64,000 bases of DNA from Propionibacteriaceae bacterium (GCA_016717345.1 JADKFR010000005.1:1-64000), one strand, 5' to 3'. Shown: positions 44,137 through 53,692, numbered from the stretch's first letter. Notes: a model not told the origin generated them from the sequence alone. Program-made: numbers and translations.

Positions 44137-46842
44137 ATGGATGTTTTCGTCTTCCTGGAAAAGTTGCGCCGACCAGACCAACGCGGGCTGATCCGGGACC
44201 GTCTGGAGGCGCGGGCTGCCGCGCTTCAGCCCGGGACGCAAGGGCCGGTGTCCGTGGCCCTTGTGCTGGGTCCGCCGGGCTCGGGAAAGACCACTCTGCT
44301 CAGTCATCTGGCCGCGGCACGGGGCCCCTGCGCCTGGTATCGCTTGGGACCGGAGGACAACAGCGAAATCAGTCTCACTCGGCATCTGGCCCACACGCTG
44401 GGCGCCGCCCTGGCCGACCACGAGCTCATCAACGCTGCGGCCGGAGGGCGGATCGCCGACCTGATCACGGCGCTCGATGCCGCACCGCGGGCTGTGCAGT
44501 TGATCATCGACGACCTGCACGAGGTCGCCGGAACGCCGGCGGAACGTGCCCTGGGGACATTTGTCACGATGCGGCCACGGGGAGTCACGATCCTCCTGGG
44601 GAGCCGCCGACCACCGATGCTGAACACGTCGCGGCTGCTCGTGTCGGGCGAACTGATCGAGCTGGACAGCGACGACCTGCGCTTCCGGTCGTGGGAGGTC
44701 GAGCAGCTGTTCGCCACGGTGTATGACGCACCGCTCTCGCCGGAAGGCGCCGCCGCGCTGACCCGACGGACCGGCGGCTGGGCAGCCGGGCTGCACCTCT
44801 TCCACCTCGCGACGGCCCAGCTGGGCCGCGCGGAACGGGAACGAGCCATCGACGAGTTGAATGGACGGTCCCGCCTCGTCCGGTCGTACCTGGCCCGTAA
44901 CGTACTCGGCTCGCTGGAGGAGGACCGTCGTCGGTTCCTGATGCTGACCTCGACCTTGGGGGTACTGACCGGGGACCTGTGCGATGACCTGCTCGGCACG
45001 TCCGGGAGTGCCGGCAGGCTTGCGGCGTTGGAGGAGGAGCAGTTCTTTACGACCTCGACCGACGGCGGGTTGACCTATCGCTACCACCAGGTCCTGCAGG
45101 CGCAGCTCGAGGCACTGCTGTTCGACGAGTTCGGTGGCCGCGCGACGCGGGAGCAGTACCTGCGAAGCGGACAATTGCTGGAGGACGCTGGACGGATCGG
45201 CGCAGCCGTCCACGCCTACGCACGGGCCGAGGACTGGGGTTCGGTGGCGCGCCTGCTCCATCCGGCGGCGCTCACGGTGGTCAGTGACGACGGACTTCTT
45301 GGCATGCTGTCGCTACCGGGGGTGCCCACCGATGATCCCGGCCTGATTCTCGCCGGGGCTCGACTGCTGGCCCGGCGCGGGCACCTGGCCGAAGCGGTGG
45401 CGGCGTATCGGCGAGCGGAGGGGCTCCTGGATGATCCCCACCTCAGTCGGCTCTGCGCCCAGGAGCGCCACTCGGTGGCGATCTGGCTGGACGGGGAGGT
45501 GGCGCCGTTCCCGGCCCGGCCCGGGCCGTCCGGGGTGTCCGAGCAACTCCGCGCGCTGACCCGGACGGCCACGGCAGCGGTCAGCGACCCCCTGGCCCGC
45601 GTGATCCGGCTGATGCTGACGGGCGATCTCGACCAGGCCGCGTCCGATTGTGCCCGGTCCGACCCGGGGGGCGGCTGGTCCAGTCTCGCGACCAGGTTGG
45701 CGGAACGCTTCATCGACCTGCTGCGCGGTGCCGATGAAATGGGCGCCGCCAAGGTCGAGTCGATCGTGCTCGAGGCAGAGGTGGACGGCTGGCCGTGGCT
45801 GGCGCGGATCGCCCGGGGACTGGAGTCCGCGATGCTGCTGGCCGTGGCGCCCACGCCGTGGCGGGTCGCGTCCGCGGTGGAGCTCCTCGACACCCTGGAA
45901 CGCCAGCACGACCCGTGGACCCAGTGCCTCACGTCCTTGGCCGTCGGCGTCGGATTCGCCCAGGCCGGCCGTGAGGACCTTGCCGCAGCCACCTTCGCCC
46001 GGGCCGCGAACCTCGCCGGCGGTCTCGGCGCACCGGCACTTCGGTTCTGGGCCGGCAGGCTGGCGGCTCGGCCCGCCACCATCCAGCCGACCGGCGTTCC
46101 CGAGCAGGTGCCGGATCCTGCGGTCGATCCGTTGCCCCCGGCGCGAGGGCCGGTCGCGCTGGTCTGCTTGGGACGGTTCTCGCTGACCGTCGACGGACGT
46201 GAACTGGGCTGGCGCGAACTGCGACCCAGAGCCGGCTCGCTGCTGATGCTGCTGGCGTTGCATCATGGGCGGCTCATTCACCGGGAGGAGCTCGTCGACA
46301 GGTTGTGGCCGGACGTGACGTTGGCCTCCGGAATCCGGAGTCTCCAGGTCGCCGTCTCCAGCATTCGACAGTGCCTGGCGACGGCCGGCTTGGGCAAGGA
46401 GACGCTACGACGCCACGGCGAGGCCTATGTGCTGGCCCTGCCTGATGCCGAGGATCAGTTGAGATCGTTCGAGCGCCTGGTGAGCGAGGCGTCCCACAGC
46501 TCGGGGCTGCCCGCGCTGCACCTCCGCTCCGCAGCGCTCGAGCTGTACGCCGGAGACCTGCTGCCGGAAGCCGGACCGGCGGAGTGGGTGGTCGGGGAGC
46601 GCGACCGGCTGCGCCGGCTCGCCGCCGCCGTCGCATTGGCGGCCGCCGTCGAGGCGCTGCAGGCGGACGATCCGCTCACCGCTCTCGAGTGCGCGCTCCG
46701 CTCCACAGCCCTGGACCCGTATCACGACTCGTCGTGGGACCTGGTGATCGAATGCAGTACCAGGCTCGGCGATCAGGCTGCGGTCGCCGCCGCGCGACGG
46801 GAGCAGGCCAGAGCGTGGGCCGATCTCGGCCTGATCCGCTGA
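44137..46842 (+). CDS. MalT-like ATPase with C-terminal SARP/BTAD DNA-binding module
   Basis: 901 residues from ATG 44137. The N-terminal STAND ATPase has Walker A GPPGSGKTT (45-53) and Walker B LIIDDLHEV (~121-129), followed by winged-helix and superhelical repeats (~330-640). The C-terminal ~235 residues contain an OmpR-like wHTH (CLGRFSLTVDGREL, IHREELVDRLWPDV, LQVAVSSIRQCL) and a bacterial transcriptional activation domain (AAALELYAGDLLPE, ECALRSTALDPYHDS). Such large regulators bind DNA as activators after nucleotide binding. It is followed by an ATC-hydrolase-like gene and then the convergent eCIS operon, so it is the leading candidate for its local control, though this is inference. 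Confidence 0.85.
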   Translation: MDVFVFLEKLRRPDQRGLIRDRLEARAAALQPGTQGPVSVALVLGPPGSGKTTLLSHLAAARGPCAWYRLGPEDNSEISLTRHLAHTLGAALADHELINAAAGGRIADLITALDAAPRAVQLIIDDLHEVAGTPAERALGTFVTMRPRGVTILLGSRRPPMLNTSRLLVSGELIELDSDDLRFRSWEVEQLFATVYDAPLSPEGAAALTRRTGGWAAGLHLFHLATAQLGRAERERAIDELNGRSRLVRSYLARNVLGSLEEDRRRFLMLTSTLGVLTGDLCDDLLGTSGSAGRLAALEEEQFFTTSTDGGLTYRYHQVLQAQLEALLFDEFGGRATREQYLRSGQLLEDAGRIGAAVHAYARAEDWGSVARLLHPAALTVVSDDGLLGMLSLPGVPTDDPGLILAGARLLARRGHLAEAVAAYRRAEGLLDDPHLSRLCAQERHSVAIWLDGEVAPFPARPGPSGVSEQLRALTRTATAAVSDPLARVIRLMLTGDLDQAASDCARSDPGGGWSSLATRLAERFIDLLRGADEMGAAKVESIVLEAEVDGWPWLARIARGLESAMLLAVAPTPWRVASAVELLDTLERQHDPWTQCLTSLAVGVGFAQAGREDLAAATFARAANLAGGLGAPALRFWAGRLAARPATIQPTGVPEQVPDPAVDPLPPARGPVALVCLGRFSLTVDGRELGWRELRPRAGSLLMLLALHHGRLIHREELVDRLWPDVTLASGIRSLQVAVSSIRQCLATAGLGKETLRRHGEAYVLALPDAEDQLRSFERLVSEASHSSGLPALHLRSAALELYAGDLLPEAGPAEWVVGERDRLRRLAAAVALAAAVEALQADDPLTALECALRSTALDPYHDSSWDLVIECSTRLGDQAAVAAARREQARAWADLGLIR

Positions 46843-46959
46843 GCGGGACTCAGCTCACCGGCCCTGGGCGTAGCCTGAAGTTGGTGCAAGTTGATGGACT
46901 CCGTGCGCTGGAGTTCTGTGTGGTCATTGATCCAGTACCTCAATGAGGAGATGAGGACG

Positions 46960-47781
46960 ATGACAAGGCTCACCAAGAGCATCGTGATCGATGCCCCGGT
47001 CGGGCCGGGGACAACTCGGCTGCGCTTCGACCCTCGCCTCTTCGCCCAGGAGGTGCCGCTCCAACTCCTGAACCTCCACACCACCGTCTTGACCCAGCGG
47101 TTCGGGGCCCGGACCGCCTCGGTGATGCGACGCGAGATCCTCCAGGAATACCGGACGCTGATCCCCGGGCTGCCCGACCTCGGCGGCGGCAGCAATCCGG
47201 AGTCGATGTCCCTGATGCTGGCGCCCTGGGCCCTCGCGCTGTACCGGGTGGTCCAACGACACGGCGGCTCGCTGGAGGACGCCGGAGAAGTGATCCACTA
47301 CAGCGTCCAGAAGCTGTACGGCCGTATCCCCCACCGGGTGCGCCTCTCGATGGGCCGGTCGATGATCAAAGCGAATGCGGAGAAGAAGGCCCGCTGGTTC
47401 GCCGAACACAGCTATCCCGACAACTTCAAGTACCAGGTCGTGGACGGAGACGGGCAGCCCTTCGACTTCGGACTCGACGCCACCCAATGCGCCATCGTCA
47501 ACTACCTGCACGCCCAGCAGGCCGACGAACTCACGCCCTACCTGTGCGACCTGGACTACGTGTTGTTCGAGGCCCTCGGCGTCGGACTCACCCGTACCAA
47601 GACGTTGGCGTGGGGCTGCGATCGTTGCGACTTCAGGGTCACGAATCCCGGCAAGACGACCAGCACCTGGCCCCCGCTCTTCGCGGAGCGTGCCTGCGGT
47701 CTGCCCCAGCCAAGCGAGGCTGGTAAGCCGACCACAGCCGCGAGGGACGAGCTCAGCGCAAGGTCCAGAAGGGACGGGTGA
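46960..47781 (+). CDS. L-2-amino-thiazoline-4-carboxylate (ATC) hydrolase-like protein
   Basis: About 274 residues from ATG 46960 (AGGAG nine bases upstream; ATG 46951 is too close to it). The C-terminal half has the ATC-hydrolase family pattern: GLDATQCAIVNYLHAQQADE, PYLCDLDYVLFEALGVGL and TRTKTLAWGCDRCDFRV, with cysteines in CAIV, LCDLD and GCDRC. The enzyme family opens thiazoline rings en route to cysteine, but many members are uncharacterised. It runs into the convergent Hsp70-propeller gene by 29 bases. In this place it may serve as an effector or accessory protein for the eCIS rather than amino-acid metabolism. Confidence 0.7.
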   Translation: MTRLTKSIVIDAPVGPGTTRLRFDPRLFAQEVPLQLLNLHTTVLTQRFGARTASVMRREILQEYRTLIPGLPDLGGGSNPESMSLMLAPWALALYRVVQRHGGSLEDAGEVIHYSVQKLYGRIPHRVRLSMGRSMIKANAEKKARWFAEHSYPDNFKYQVVDGDGQPFDFGLDATQCAIVNYLHAQQADELTPYLCDLDYVLFEALGVGLTRTKTLAWGCDRCDFRVTNPGKTTSTWPPLFAERACGLPQPSEAGKPTTAARDELSARSRRDG

Positions 47782-50275
47782 TCCGCTCGGCCTTGAGTCC
47801 CAGCTGCCTCAGGACCTTCCCGTCACTGGCTCGGGTCAGCCAGAGGTCGTAGTACTTCCCGGCCTTGCCGGAGGGCGTCGTCCGATTCGAGATGATCAGG
47901 AGGTTCCGGTTGTCCGGCGACCAGACCGCCTTGAAGTCCACAGCCGGAGTCGTGGCCACGGCTCTGGTTCCCGATCCGTCGGCCTTCATCACGAACACGT
48001 CGAGGTTGCCCTGGGGGGAGCCGTCGGCCAGTCGGCGGCTGAAGGCGATCTTCGTCCCATCGGGCGACCAGGCAGGGTAGGAGTCGACCCCGGCCGGCGA
48101 CTGGGTCAGCCGCGTGGGTGCCCGGGTGCCGGTGAGCGGGAGGGTATAGAGCGAGCCGCCCTGCGCCTTCGGGTCGTCGCTCGCCCAGTAGACCACCGTC
48201 CTGCCGTCCGGTGAGACGCTGAAGTCCCCGATCACCTTCTTCCCCGTAGTGAGCCGGCGGATCAGCTTCCCCTCCAGATTGATCACCGAGAGCGTCATGG
48301 TGGACGGGGTGAGCCGGCAGCTGATCAGGAGCACGTTCGGGTTCGTCAGAGCCCAGGACGCGTGCAGCACGTGGTCGCAGCCGGCTGGGACGCCCTTGAA
48401 CAGCCTGCGGTCTCCCGAGCCGTCGGAGGCCATCACCCGCAGCACGCCCTGGTGGATGTAGATGATGGTGCCGCGGCTGGGCTGCATCAACGGGTTGGAG
48501 GTGTTCCCGGCCGGCGCGGGCAACGTGACCCGGGGCAGCGTGCGCTCGTTGTCGACCAGGTACAGCGCTTCGCCCGTCCCGGAACCGCGACGCATCGGGA
48601 CCACGACGACGCTCTGCGGCAGGGCAGCCGCCGTGGGCAGCGACTGCCCCGAGGTGGTGGTGGACGGCGTGGTGCTCGACGGCGTGGTGCTGGTCGGGGG
48701 CGACGTGCTGCTCGTCGACGATGACGTGATCGTCGACGGCAGCGGTGTGGTGGAGGTTGCAGCCAGGGGCTGCCGGCCGAGCGGGAGGAGGGCGAAGACC
48801 ACGCCCGCCAACGCCACAGTCAGCACCACTGCGCCGGCGATGATCAGGAACAGCCGCTTGCGGGGCCCTGCGTCCTCGGCGGGTCCGGCCCGACGTGGGA
48901 CGTGCCCGCCCGCGCCGCGCCCGCCGTCCGGCCCGGGAGGTGGGGCGTACCCCGGCAGCGGAGTGCCCCGCGGCGGCGGGGGCACCTGACTGGCGGCTTC
49001 GGCGAGGGGGGCAGCGGAGAGGATCCGGTTCCGTGGCGTCGTCTGGTCCGGGTCGACGGGGGCGAGCGGGACGACGGGGACGACGGGGGCGACGGGGACG
49101 ACGGGGGCGACCGGGGCGACCGGGGCGACGGGGGGAACAGTGGCGACGGGGACCACCGGGACCACCGGGACGACCGGGCCGCGAGCCGGAGGTGGCGGGG
49201 GGACCGGCCGTGGGGGGACGGCGATCGGCACGGCGATCGGCACGGCAGCCGGGGCCGGCGGTGGGGCCGCCGGCGGTAGGGCAACCGGCATGGGGGCAAC
49301 CGGCGTGGGGGCAACCGGCGTGGGGACAACCGGCGGAGGGGGTGCCGCGATCGGGGCGGGAGCGTCACTGCCCCCAGCGGCACCCAGCGCGACGGCCAGT
49401 TCCGGCCGGCTGCTCACCGCGATCGGGATCGAGAACTCCTTGTCCAGGAGGGCCGCCACAATCGGCATCCTGGAACACCCGCCCACCGCGACGATCGCGG
49501 TCAGGTCCGTGGCGGCGACGCCGGCCTCCCGCAACACCTGGGTGACCATGGCGATCCCGTCGCGCAGCGGACCGCGGACCAGTGACTCCAGCTCGGGCCG
49601 ACCAAGCCGCACCATCGTGTGGAGAGCCGGCAGTGGCAGCTCGACCTGCGTCCGGGTCGACAGCTCTTCCTTGGCCGCCACGCCGGCGAGGCGGACCGAG
49701 GCCAACAAGGCAGGGTTGTTCGGGTCGCGAGCACGGTCGCCGAGCCCGCCCAGGATGAACCGGTAGACCGCTTCGTCGACGTCGTTGCCGGACGGGTGCG
49801 GCCCGCCCACGCTGCCCAGGATCGTGAAGCCAGTGGGGACGCGTTCCAGGACGGTGGCCTCGCACGAGCCGGCGCCCAGATCGAACACCGCGATCCGAGC
49901 GCCGATCGGCAGACGAGCCTGCGCGGCATAGCCGGCGGCGGCCGCCTCGGCCTGGGTGAGGCGGCGCAGCGGGCCGAGGTCGGCCAGATCGACGGCCTGG
50001 TCGAACGCGGCCCGCTCCGGCTCGCTCCAGTAGCCGGGCTCGGCGAGGACGATCTCGCTCGGCGGTCCGCCGAATTGAGCCGCGGCCCGATCCCGGGCCA
50101 GCCGCAGGAGTGCTGCCGACGCCTCCACGGCAGTGAGGGTGGGGTCACGGAGACTGGCCACGGTGACCGTCGGGCCCGGCGCGCCGAGGTTCACCAGTTC
50201 GACGGGGGCGCCGACGGGCGCAGCGGCCGCGACGAGGGTTGTCGTGCCGAGATCAATGCCAAGCCGATAGTCCAT
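47753..50275 (-). CDS. Hsp70-like ATPase/membrane/PD40 propeller fusion
   Basis: About 840 residues from ATG 50275. The N-terminal ~340 are an Hsp70/actin-like ATPase: GIDLGTTT (6-13), VFDLGAGSCEATVL (phosphate-2) and AIVAVGGCSRMPIV (adenosine motif). The peptide-binding domain of true Hsp70 is absent. A ~120-residue Pro/Val/Ala linker, a membrane helix (LFLIIAGAVVLTVALAGVVF, ~472) and a Thr/Ser stalk follow, then a TolB/PD40-type propeller (FSVSPDGRTVVYWASDD, YPAWSPDGTKIAFSRR, FKAVWSPDNRNLLIISNR). It is the last gene of the eCIS operon, 75 bases after the tail protein, suggesting a membrane sensor or docking protein. Confidence 0.85.
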   Translation of the reverse strand: MDYRLGIDLGTTTLVAAAAPVGAPVELVNLGAPGPTVTVASLRDPTLTAVEASAALLRLARDRAAAQFGGPPSEIVLAEPGYWSEPERAAFDQAVDLADLGPLRRLTQAEAAAAGYAAQARLPIGARIAVFDLGAGSCEATVLERVPTGFTILGSVGGPHPSGNDVDEAVYRFILGGLGDRARDPNNPALLASVRLAGVAAKEELSTRTQVELPLPALHTMVRLGRPELESLVRGPLRDGIAMVTQVLREAGVAATDLTAIVAVGGCSRMPIVAALLDKEFSIPIAVSSRPELAVALGAAGGSDAPAPIAAPPPPVVPTPVAPTPVAPMPVALPPAAPPPAPAAVPIAVPIAVPPRPVPPPPPARGPVVPVVPVVPVATVPPVAPVAPVAPVVPVAPVVPVVPLAPVDPDQTTPRNRILSAAPLAEAASQVPPPPRGTPLPGYAPPPGPDGGRGAGGHVPRRAGPAEDAGPRKRLFLIIAGAVVLTVALAGVVFALLPLGRQPLAATSTTPLPSTITSSSTSSTSPPTSTTPSSTTPSTTTSGQSLPTAAALPQSVVVVPMRRGSGTGEALYLVDNERTLPRVTLPAPAGNTSNPLMQPSRGTIIYIHQGVLRVMASDGSGDRRLFKGVPAGCDHVLHASWALTNPNVLLISCRLTPSTMTLSVINLEGKLIRRLTTGKKVIGDFSVSPDGRTVVYWASDDPKAQGGSLYTLPLTGTRAPTRLTQSPAGVDSYPAWSPDGTKIAFSRRLADGSPQGNLDVFVMKADGSGTRAVATTPAVDFKAVWSPDNRNLLIISNRTTPSGKAGKYYDLWLTRASDGKVLRQLGLKAERITRPFWTLR

Positions 50276-50350
50276 GCGAGGCCTCTCTGCGCTGAGTCCG
50301 GATGCCAACGGCAAGACCTGTCGTGCGGGCTGGACAACCTGGCTTGAGCA

Positions 50351-50887
50351 TTACGGCTGAACCGACACCGTATGCCGAACGTGGGCCGGCTTGACCGACC
50401 TGATCAGCGCGTCCAGCCGATCGAGATCGACGGCGACACCGCTGGGCGGATGAACCACGATCCTGACGGCCGGCTCCGGCTCGCCCGGCAGCTCTCCCCC
50501 CGGGGTGGGCGACCAGCGGGCACCCCCGGAATCGGTGACCTCCGCCGGCATCCCGAGCGCATTCTCGACGAGGAGTTGAAGGCTGCGGCGGGTGCCTCGG
50601 GCGGCGTTGAGGGAACTGGCGAGTTTCAGTTCGTGGCGTTGTGGCGGCTGGTTCACGTCCAGGTCGCTGCCGAGGCCCAGCCACTGAGCAAGCCACGGCA
50701 GCATGTCGTCGGGGGTGGTCTCCGGATCGAGGTAGGCGACGAAGGTATCCAAGCTGAGGATCGCCGGGGCCAGCAGTTCGTCGAAACTGGCGCACAAGCT
50801 CTCCGCGAACGGGTCCTCCCGCAGCAGGGACGGCAGGGTCTCGGTCAAGGGATGGGGACTCAGCAGCTCCGGAATCATCCCGCGCAT
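50351..50887 (-). CDS. eCIS phage tail protein (tail protein I-like)
   Basis: 178 residues of the phage-tail TIGR02242-type family: REDPFAESLCASFDELLAPA, DDMLPWLAQWLGL, ELKLASSLNAARGTRRSL, LLVENALGM, and a C-terminal AVRIVVHPP. In eCIS clusters this is the Afp12-like baseplate wedge protein. It lies between the baseplate J gene upstream (55 bases) and the Hsp70-propeller gene. ATG 50887 is used. Confidence 0.8.
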   Translation of the reverse strand: MRGMIPELLSPHPLTETLPSLLREDPFAESLCASFDELLAPAILSLDTFVAYLDPETTPDDMLPWLAQWLGLGSDLDVNQPPQRHELKLASSLNAARGTRRSLQLLVENALGMPAEVTDSGGARWSPTPGGELPGEPEPAVRIVVHPPSGVAVDLDRLDALIRSVKPAHVRHTVSVQP

Positions 50888-50942
50888 GGCAGGGCCCCTT
50901 CGCCTCTGGGCGGCTGGACGGGGACGGTGCGGCTGTCAGGAA

Positions 50943-52883
50943 TCATTGGACGACCTTCACCTGATGGTCGAACGAGTAGATCAAGCCGGTGTCCGGCAGG
51001 TCCAGCCGTTCGACGGCGGCACCGCGCGTGCCGGTGTCGACCTCAGCGGGGAACAGGGCGACATCGACGGTGCGTGACATGTCCACCCCGGGGATTCTGG
51101 CGAGGGCTGCGTACACCTCCTGGGACTGCACCGAACGGCCGAACGGCCAGCCGGTCCCGTCCGGACCGCCGACCAGGGGATGGAACAGGCGGTACAGGGC
51201 CCGCAGCACGTCGTTCCGCAGGTCGCCGGGATCGAACCGTGGTCGGGCGCTGAGCCGGACGACCGCCGTCAACCACAGATAGTCCGGCGGCTGGACCAGC
51301 AGCCGCGTGCCGACCAGGCGGCGTTCGTCGAGGCTGTTGCTGATCCGCTCAAGGACCTGCCAGGGAGGGTCGAGGTCGGCGCGCTCGATCCGGCCGAGGT
51401 CGTCGCCTGACACGTGCGGCACCACGAGCAAGCGGACCCCGGCCGCCACTCCGTTCTCGGGGACGCACCGCACCCGCGCGGCATCCGGCGCCACGTCCCG
51501 GGCGAGCTCCTCGAAGTCTTCGGCGGTCACCGCCCGCCCGCGGGACCGCAGCAGCAGCGGGCCTCGGGCCTTCGCGTCGGCCAGGGTCTCGGCCTCGGCG
51601 CCACCGGTCGCCGGGGTTCGGTTCTCGACCCGGGACACGTACGGGACGCTGGTCTTGAGCACCCGAACCTGGCCGCGGGCCACGTTGCCGGCCCGGCCGC
51701 CGCCTGAGCGGTAGGCGTCCAGACGCAGCACCGCACCGATCGGCGGGACGTCTCCGTGGCGCTGGAGCTCGCCGTCGGCACCCCGCAGGGCTGGGCCGAA
51801 TTGGACCTCGCCGGCGTAGGCGTCGATCCGGAAGTGCTTGTCCCCAGGCCCGGACTGCGCGAAGTGCGGCACCTCGGTCCACAGCTGGGCGCCGTCCGCG
51901 ACCAGGGCGGTCAGCGTGCGGGGCGCATCCGAGGCGACCACGGGACGACGCTGGAGGGAGAACCGCTGCGCCGGCGTACCGTCCGAACGCCCGAGGATCT
52001 CACCGCTCACCCTCTCTGCGTTGATGGTCGGGGCGGTACCCCCGATGGTGTGCGCTTCGATGCCGAGGATCGTGGGGGAGTCGACGTAGGTCGGTTGGTC
52101 GGGCGCCGCGGTGACCAGCCGGCACCGGACCCAACCGGCACGCTCCCGGGCGATCACCGAGGCCCGGTGGGCCCCCGGCACGTGCAGGATCACGTCGCCG
52201 GGCTTGTTCAAGCCGCCCGTGGTGTCACTGTCGAGGTCGCAAGGGATCCACCCGTCATCGGTCCAGGCCTCCCAGACCAGCGGGGGTCGCCGCGGGTCGA
52301 CGCCGCGTCCGGACAGCACGCAGTCGAGCCGAATCAGGACGGCGCAGGACGGGACGGCGTCCGACAAGCCGATCAACAGCGCGTCCCCGACAGCCGGTGT
52401 CGGGCTGAAGGCGCGGAACCCGTCCCGGCCCAGCGACACCGTGGTGTCGACGGGCGTGGACTTGTTCGGCTGCATGGCGACCCTGGCGAAGGAGCACGGG
52501 ACGATCGACAATTCGGCAGTGGTGCTGAAGGTGACCGGGTCGGAGACGTCGGTGCGGGGGGTGGCCACCTGACTCTCGGCGCGGACGGTGACCGCCTGCG
52601 GTTGCGGCGCCGACAACCAGAACGTGGCCGACCCCTGGGCGGCCGCGGGGGGACGGAGCTCGACGCCGATGAGTTCGAGGAACTTGACGTAGTTGCGGTC
52701 CGGCACCCGGTTGAGCCGATAGATCAGCTGGTCGACCATCTGGGCGACGGCTTCGATCAGGGTGACGCCGGGGTCGGACACGTTGTGGTCGGTCCAGGTC
52801 GGACAACGTTGCTGGACGAGCCGCTTCGCGTCGTCCACCAGATCCTGGAAGCCCCGGTCGTCGAGGTTGGGTGCGGGCAACAT
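50943..52883 (-). CDS. eCIS baseplate J-like protein (Afp11-like)
   Basis: About 646 residues from ATG 52883, overlapping the gp25 stop (TGATG). The N-terminus LDDRGFQDLVDDAKRLVQQ, SDPGVTLIEAVAQMVDQLIY and RNYVKFLELIGVELRPP is characteristic of the putative baseplate assembly proteins of eCIS and related particles. Later EAETLADAKARGPLLLRSRG and AVTAEDFEELARDVAPD match gp47/J-family cores. It builds baseplate wedges around the spike. Confidence 0.9.
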   Translation of the reverse strand: MLPAPNLDDRGFQDLVDDAKRLVQQRCPTWTDHNVSDPGVTLIEAVAQMVDQLIYRLNRVPDRNYVKFLELIGVELRPPAAAQGSATFWLSAPQPQAVTVRAESQVATPRTDVSDPVTFSTTAELSIVPCSFARVAMQPNKSTPVDTTVSLGRDGFRAFSPTPAVGDALLIGLSDAVPSCAVLIRLDCVLSGRGVDPRRPPLVWEAWTDDGWIPCDLDSDTTGGLNKPGDVILHVPGAHRASVIARERAGWVRCRLVTAAPDQPTYVDSPTILGIEAHTIGGTAPTINAERVSGEILGRSDGTPAQRFSLQRRPVVASDAPRTLTALVADGAQLWTEVPHFAQSGPGDKHFRIDAYAGEVQFGPALRGADGELQRHGDVPPIGAVLRLDAYRSGGGRAGNVARGQVRVLKTSVPYVSRVENRTPATGGAEAETLADAKARGPLLLRSRGRAVTAEDFEELARDVAPDAARVRCVPENGVAAGVRLLVVPHVSGDDLGRIERADLDPPWQVLERISNSLDERRLVGTRLLVQPPDYLWLTAVVRLSARPRFDPGDLRNDVLRALYRLFHPLVGGPDGTGWPFGRSVQSQEVYAALARIPGVDMSRTVDVALFPAEVDTGTRGAAVERLDLPDTGLIYSFDHQVKVVQ

Positions 52884-53341
52884 CAGGCACCTCCGGGCAG
52901 TGCGGTGGGCTCGATCGCGTCCGCGGTCGAGGGAATGACGTAGAACGGGAAGACGAGATTGCGCGGGTCGTTGAGGCTGCGGATCGAGTAGTTGATGTCG
53001 ATGTACAGCACGCCGATGGTCATCGCGTCGAAGCTGACGCCGACGTCGAGGACCTCGATCCTCGGCTCCCACCGATCCAGGGCCTGACGGACGTCGTAGG
53101 CGATCTGCCCGGCGGTGGCCGAGGACGCGGCGTTGAAGACATGATCATGGATCCGGCACCCGAACTCAGGGCGCATCGGCCGCTCGCCGACGGCCGTGCC
53201 GAGGATCAACCGGATCGCCTGCTCGATCTCGCGGTCGCGGGTGACCAGAGCGACGCCGCCGGTCGCGTCGGTGCCGAGCGGGTAGCTCCAGCCGGCTCCG
53301 ACGAAGTCGATGTCGCGTTCGGGCACTGGCATGGTCGTCAT
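52883..53341 (-). CDS. eCIS gp25/GpW-like baseplate protein (Afp9-like)
   Basis: 152 residues. GWSYPLGTDATGGVALVTRD, EQAIRLILGTAVGERPMRPE, FGCRIHDHVFNAAS and DRWEPRIEVLDVGV are the conserved lysozyme-like gp25 motifs, including the EPR core region. It starts the sheath polymerisation platform. Overlaps both neighbours, which argues for strict co-translation. Confidence 0.92.
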   Translation of the reverse strand: MTTMPVPERDIDFVGAGWSYPLGTDATGGVALVTRDREIEQAIRLILGTAVGERPMRPEFGCRIHDHVFNAASSATAGQIAYDVRQALDRWEPRIEVLDVGVSFDAMTIGVLYIDINYSIRSLNDPRNLVFPFYVIPSTADAIEPTALPGGA

Positions 53342-53619
53342 CCTCCGATCATCACGGTGAGGGCGCCCATGACGATCGGGGCGCCGCAGCCGGCCACGTC
53401 ACCCATCCGGGCGGCGGGCATCCCGCCGATCAACACCGTCGGGCAGCCCGGGGGCAGGATCGCGGACGGCGGATGGACGGTGGGCGGCGGGAAGCTGCAG
53501 ACGTGGGGCGTCCCGACGGTGGCCGCCGGCATCCCCGCGATCAGCACGGTGGGGACGCCGGGGGGACCGATCACGCCCGGATGCCCGGTGGGATCTCCGA
53601 CTCTGGCTGCGGCCGGCAT
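53338..53619 (-). CDS. PAAR-domain spike tip protein (Afp10-like)
   Basis: About 94 residues from ATG 53619 (an in-frame TTG lies at 53625). It has the PAAR pattern: ARVGDPTGHPGVIGPPGVPT, VLIAGMPAATVGTPHVCSF, GCPTVLIGGMPAARMGDVAG and CGAPIVMGALTVMIGG. Conserved His and Cys residues bind the metal at the tip of the spike. No effector domain is attached. Overlaps the gp25 start. Confidence 0.92.
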   Translation of the reverse strand: MPAAARVGDPTGHPGVIGPPGVPTVLIAGMPAATVGTPHVCSFPPPTVHPPSAILPPGCPTVLIGGMPAARMGDVAGCGAPIVMGALTVMIGG

Positions 53620-53692
53620 CAGCAACGCCCCCCTTCGAGCCGACGACTGCGTCGGCCCCGCGGGGGACCGGCGACCCGCCCGGACGGACGCG

